64,000 bases of DNA, from NCBI GenBank assembly GCA_023400405.1, contig JAEXFD010000044.1, positions 62,001-126,000 of the forward strand, written 5' to 3'. The stretch comes from Pseudomonadota bacterium. Its GTDB lineage: Bacteria; Pseudomonadota; Alphaproteobacteria; Sphingomonadales; Sphingomonadaceae. The first letter of the stretch is position 1. Every line of letters starts with the position of its first letter. Position numbers and translations under genes: made by a program. Positions 63,022-64,000 of the stretch are shown here, piece by piece. Below the pieces are notes generated by a model, which saw only the letters and a list, made by a program, of their open reading frames with translations, did not search any database and was not told the DNA's origin.

Positions 63022-63690
63022 TCAATCGCGCCTCAGCGCCGCGCTCCACACATAGCCGCCGAGCGAGGAGCGGAAATCGACTCGCAGCCCTTCCGCCGCG
63101 GCGATGCGTTCGAGCACCGCGCGCAGATCGGCGCGGGGATAGACGTGGAAGTCGTTGAGCGACTTGAAGTGCAGCCGCTTGGCGATGGCGGGCAGCCGCT
63201 CATATTGGCCGAAATCGACGATATGGAGGCTGCCTCCGGGCGCCAGCGCGCGCGCGCCGAGTTCGAGTGCGGCCTGCCAGGGCGGGATCATCGACAGCGT
63301 GTAGCTCATGAACACGCGGTCGACCTGGCCCAGCCCGAACAGCGCCTGGGTATCGAAGGCGCCGGCATCGGCCTGGGCGAGCGTCACCTTGCCCGAAAGG
63401 CCGTGGCGATCGACCGACTTGCGGGCGGTCTCCAGCATCGCCTCGCTGATATCGAGGCCGAAATAGCGCGCGTCCGGGAAGCGCTTTGCCGCGATGATCA
63501 AGTTGCGCGCCGTGCCGCAGCCGACTTCGAGCACCGTCCCGCCCGCGGGCGGGTTCAGCTCCCGGATCAGCCGGTCGCGGCCGAGCAGATAGAATTTGCG
63601 CGTGAAATCGTAGAAGTGGCGATGGAGCGCATAGGTCGCGTCCATCAGCCCCTTCTGCTCGGCGCTCGCAGTGCCCGCCTGGCTGCTCAT
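63022..63690 (-). CDS. btaB: Class I SAM methyltransferase, BtaB-like (betaine lipid N-methyltransferase)
   Basis: 222 residues. Methyltransferase motif GTVLEVGCGTARNLIIAA and LGLDISEAMLETARKS-type post-I region (YFGLDISEAMLETA), with HRHFYDFTRKFYLLGRDRLI at the N-terminus, match BtaB, which trimethylates the homoserine head group of diacylglyceryl-homoserine. The upstream overlapping gene is a BtaA-type enzyme, which supports the assignment. ATG overlaps the btaA stop codon (4 bp). Confidence 0.87.
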   Translation of the reverse strand: MSSQAGTASAEQKGLMDATYALHRHFYDFTRKFYLLGRDRLIRELNPPAGGTVLEVGCGTARNLIIAAKRFPDARYFGLDISEAMLETARKSVDRHGLSGKVTLAQADAGAFDTQALFGLGQVDRVFMSYTLSMIPPWQAALELGARALAPGGSLHIVDFGQYERLPAIAKRLHFKSLNDFHVYPRADLRAVLERIAAAEGLRVDFRSSLGGYVWSAALRRD

Positions 63691-64000
63691 GCGTGCGGCT
63701 TCAGCGTCCAGACATGCGTCGCGCCATAGACCGACGAACGGTCGCGGCGCGTCCAGTCGTCGAGCCTGGCCTGATCCTCATATTCCCACTGGTTCATGAG
63801 GTCGTCGGGGATATGGCCCCTGACCACATCGGGTACCGCGGCGGTGCGATAGAGCACGCGCGCGCCGGGCTTGGCGGTGCGCGTGATCTCGGTCCAGATG
63901 CGGGTAAGCTGGGCGTCGGTCATCCAGTCCTGCGCATCGAGCAGGATGTAGCGATCGAGCGACTGGGCCGGCATCGATTCGAGATAATCGGCATAGTTGG
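63687..64000 (-). CDS. btaA: BtaA-like DUF3419 protein (SAM:diacylglycerol 3-amino-3-carboxypropyltransferase), C-terminal part
   Basis: Only about 104 C-terminal residues are in the window; the frame stays open to base 64000. NYADYLESMPAQSLDRYILL and LDAQDWMTDAQLTRIWTEI, then RVLYRTAAVPDVV are characteristic of BtaA (DUF3419). It moves the 3-amino-3-carboxypropyl group of SAM to diacylglycerol, and BtaB then trimethylates it. Together they make the phosphorus-free betaine lipid DGTS. Confidence 0.88.
   Translation of the reverse strand, partial: NYADYLESMPAQSLDRYILLDAQDWMTDAQLTRIWTEITRTAKPGARVLYRTAAVPDVVRGHIPDDLMNQWEYEDQARLDDWTRRDRSSVYGATHVWTLKPHA

Overview
The window looks like a chromosomal segment of a high-G+C alphaproteobacterium of the Sphingomonas type. 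The evidence is the gene order RNase E / AmiC / PBP1a / release factor 2, the leftward TCA-cycle supercluster, the alphaproteobacterial insertion inside the RNase E S1 domain, an ALAS-type hemA, and several families of GC-rich palindromic intergenic repeats, including one built on a GAGCTTGTCGAAG core. No phage, insertion sequence, rRNA or CRISPR array is visible. There is one tRNA (Lys). Species assignment is inference.

Layout. 0-1.8 kb holds two divergent secreted-protein genes, each interrupted by one in-frame stop codon. 1.8-12.1 kb is housekeeping: thyA, a RadC/JAB protein, a lipoprotein-like methyltransferase, prfB, PBP1a, AmiC and rne. 12.2-22.2 kb has membrane proteins (YoaK-type, TRIC channel), glpX, a CocE-type hydrolase, a nitrobindin-like protein, an ABC-2 exporter, a DsbA-like thiol oxidoreductase and a BepA-like metalloprotease, with three large palindromic repeats between genes. 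22.4-44.4 kb is the TCA supercluster read leftwards: sdhC, sdhD, sdhA, then about 6 kb of unrelated genes, then sdhB, a hotdog thioesterase, zapE, a GH2/YbjQ insert, mdh, a secreted protein where sucC might be expected, sucD, odhA, odhB and lpdA. The 6 kb that separates sdhA from sdhB carries an ArsR/SDR pair, a ClpP-like protease, a C13 (caspase-like) protease, a membrane protein, a HigBA toxin-antitoxin pair, a saccharopine-dehydrogenase-like enzyme and one markedly AT-richer orphan gene.

44.5-47.3 kb has two cytoplasmic chemoreceptors in tandem with almost identical signalling domains and different sensor domains. 47.3-64 kb is a mixed core region: SDR, prmA, a degenerate EAL protein, metK (with an interesting leader), lnt, an N-carbamoylputrescine amidase, a VIT1-type transporter, a family-5 uracil-DNA glycosylase, folK overlapping tRNA-Lys, murI, plsY, dprA, a TMEM175-type channel, YghU, hemA, a membrane-bound LuxR regulator with a DUF4199 partner, and a betaine-lipid BtaB/BtaA pair cut by the window edge.

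How the genes work together: sdhCDAB, mdh, sucD and odhA-odhB-lpdA supply succinate dehydrogenase, malate dehydrogenase, the alpha subunit of succinyl-CoA synthetase and the 2-oxoglutarate dehydrogenase complex. A Fur-like palindrome sits in the candidate mdh promoter, which would tie the cluster to iron supply. PBP1a, AmiC, MurI, ZapE and Lnt serve envelope growth and division. PlsY and BtaAB serve membrane lipid synthesis. The most unusual items are the paired nonsense mutations, the split sdh operon and its protease-rich insert, the tandem chemoreceptors, the folK stop codon lying inside tRNA-Lys, the leaderless higBA promoter/operator and the structured metK leader.
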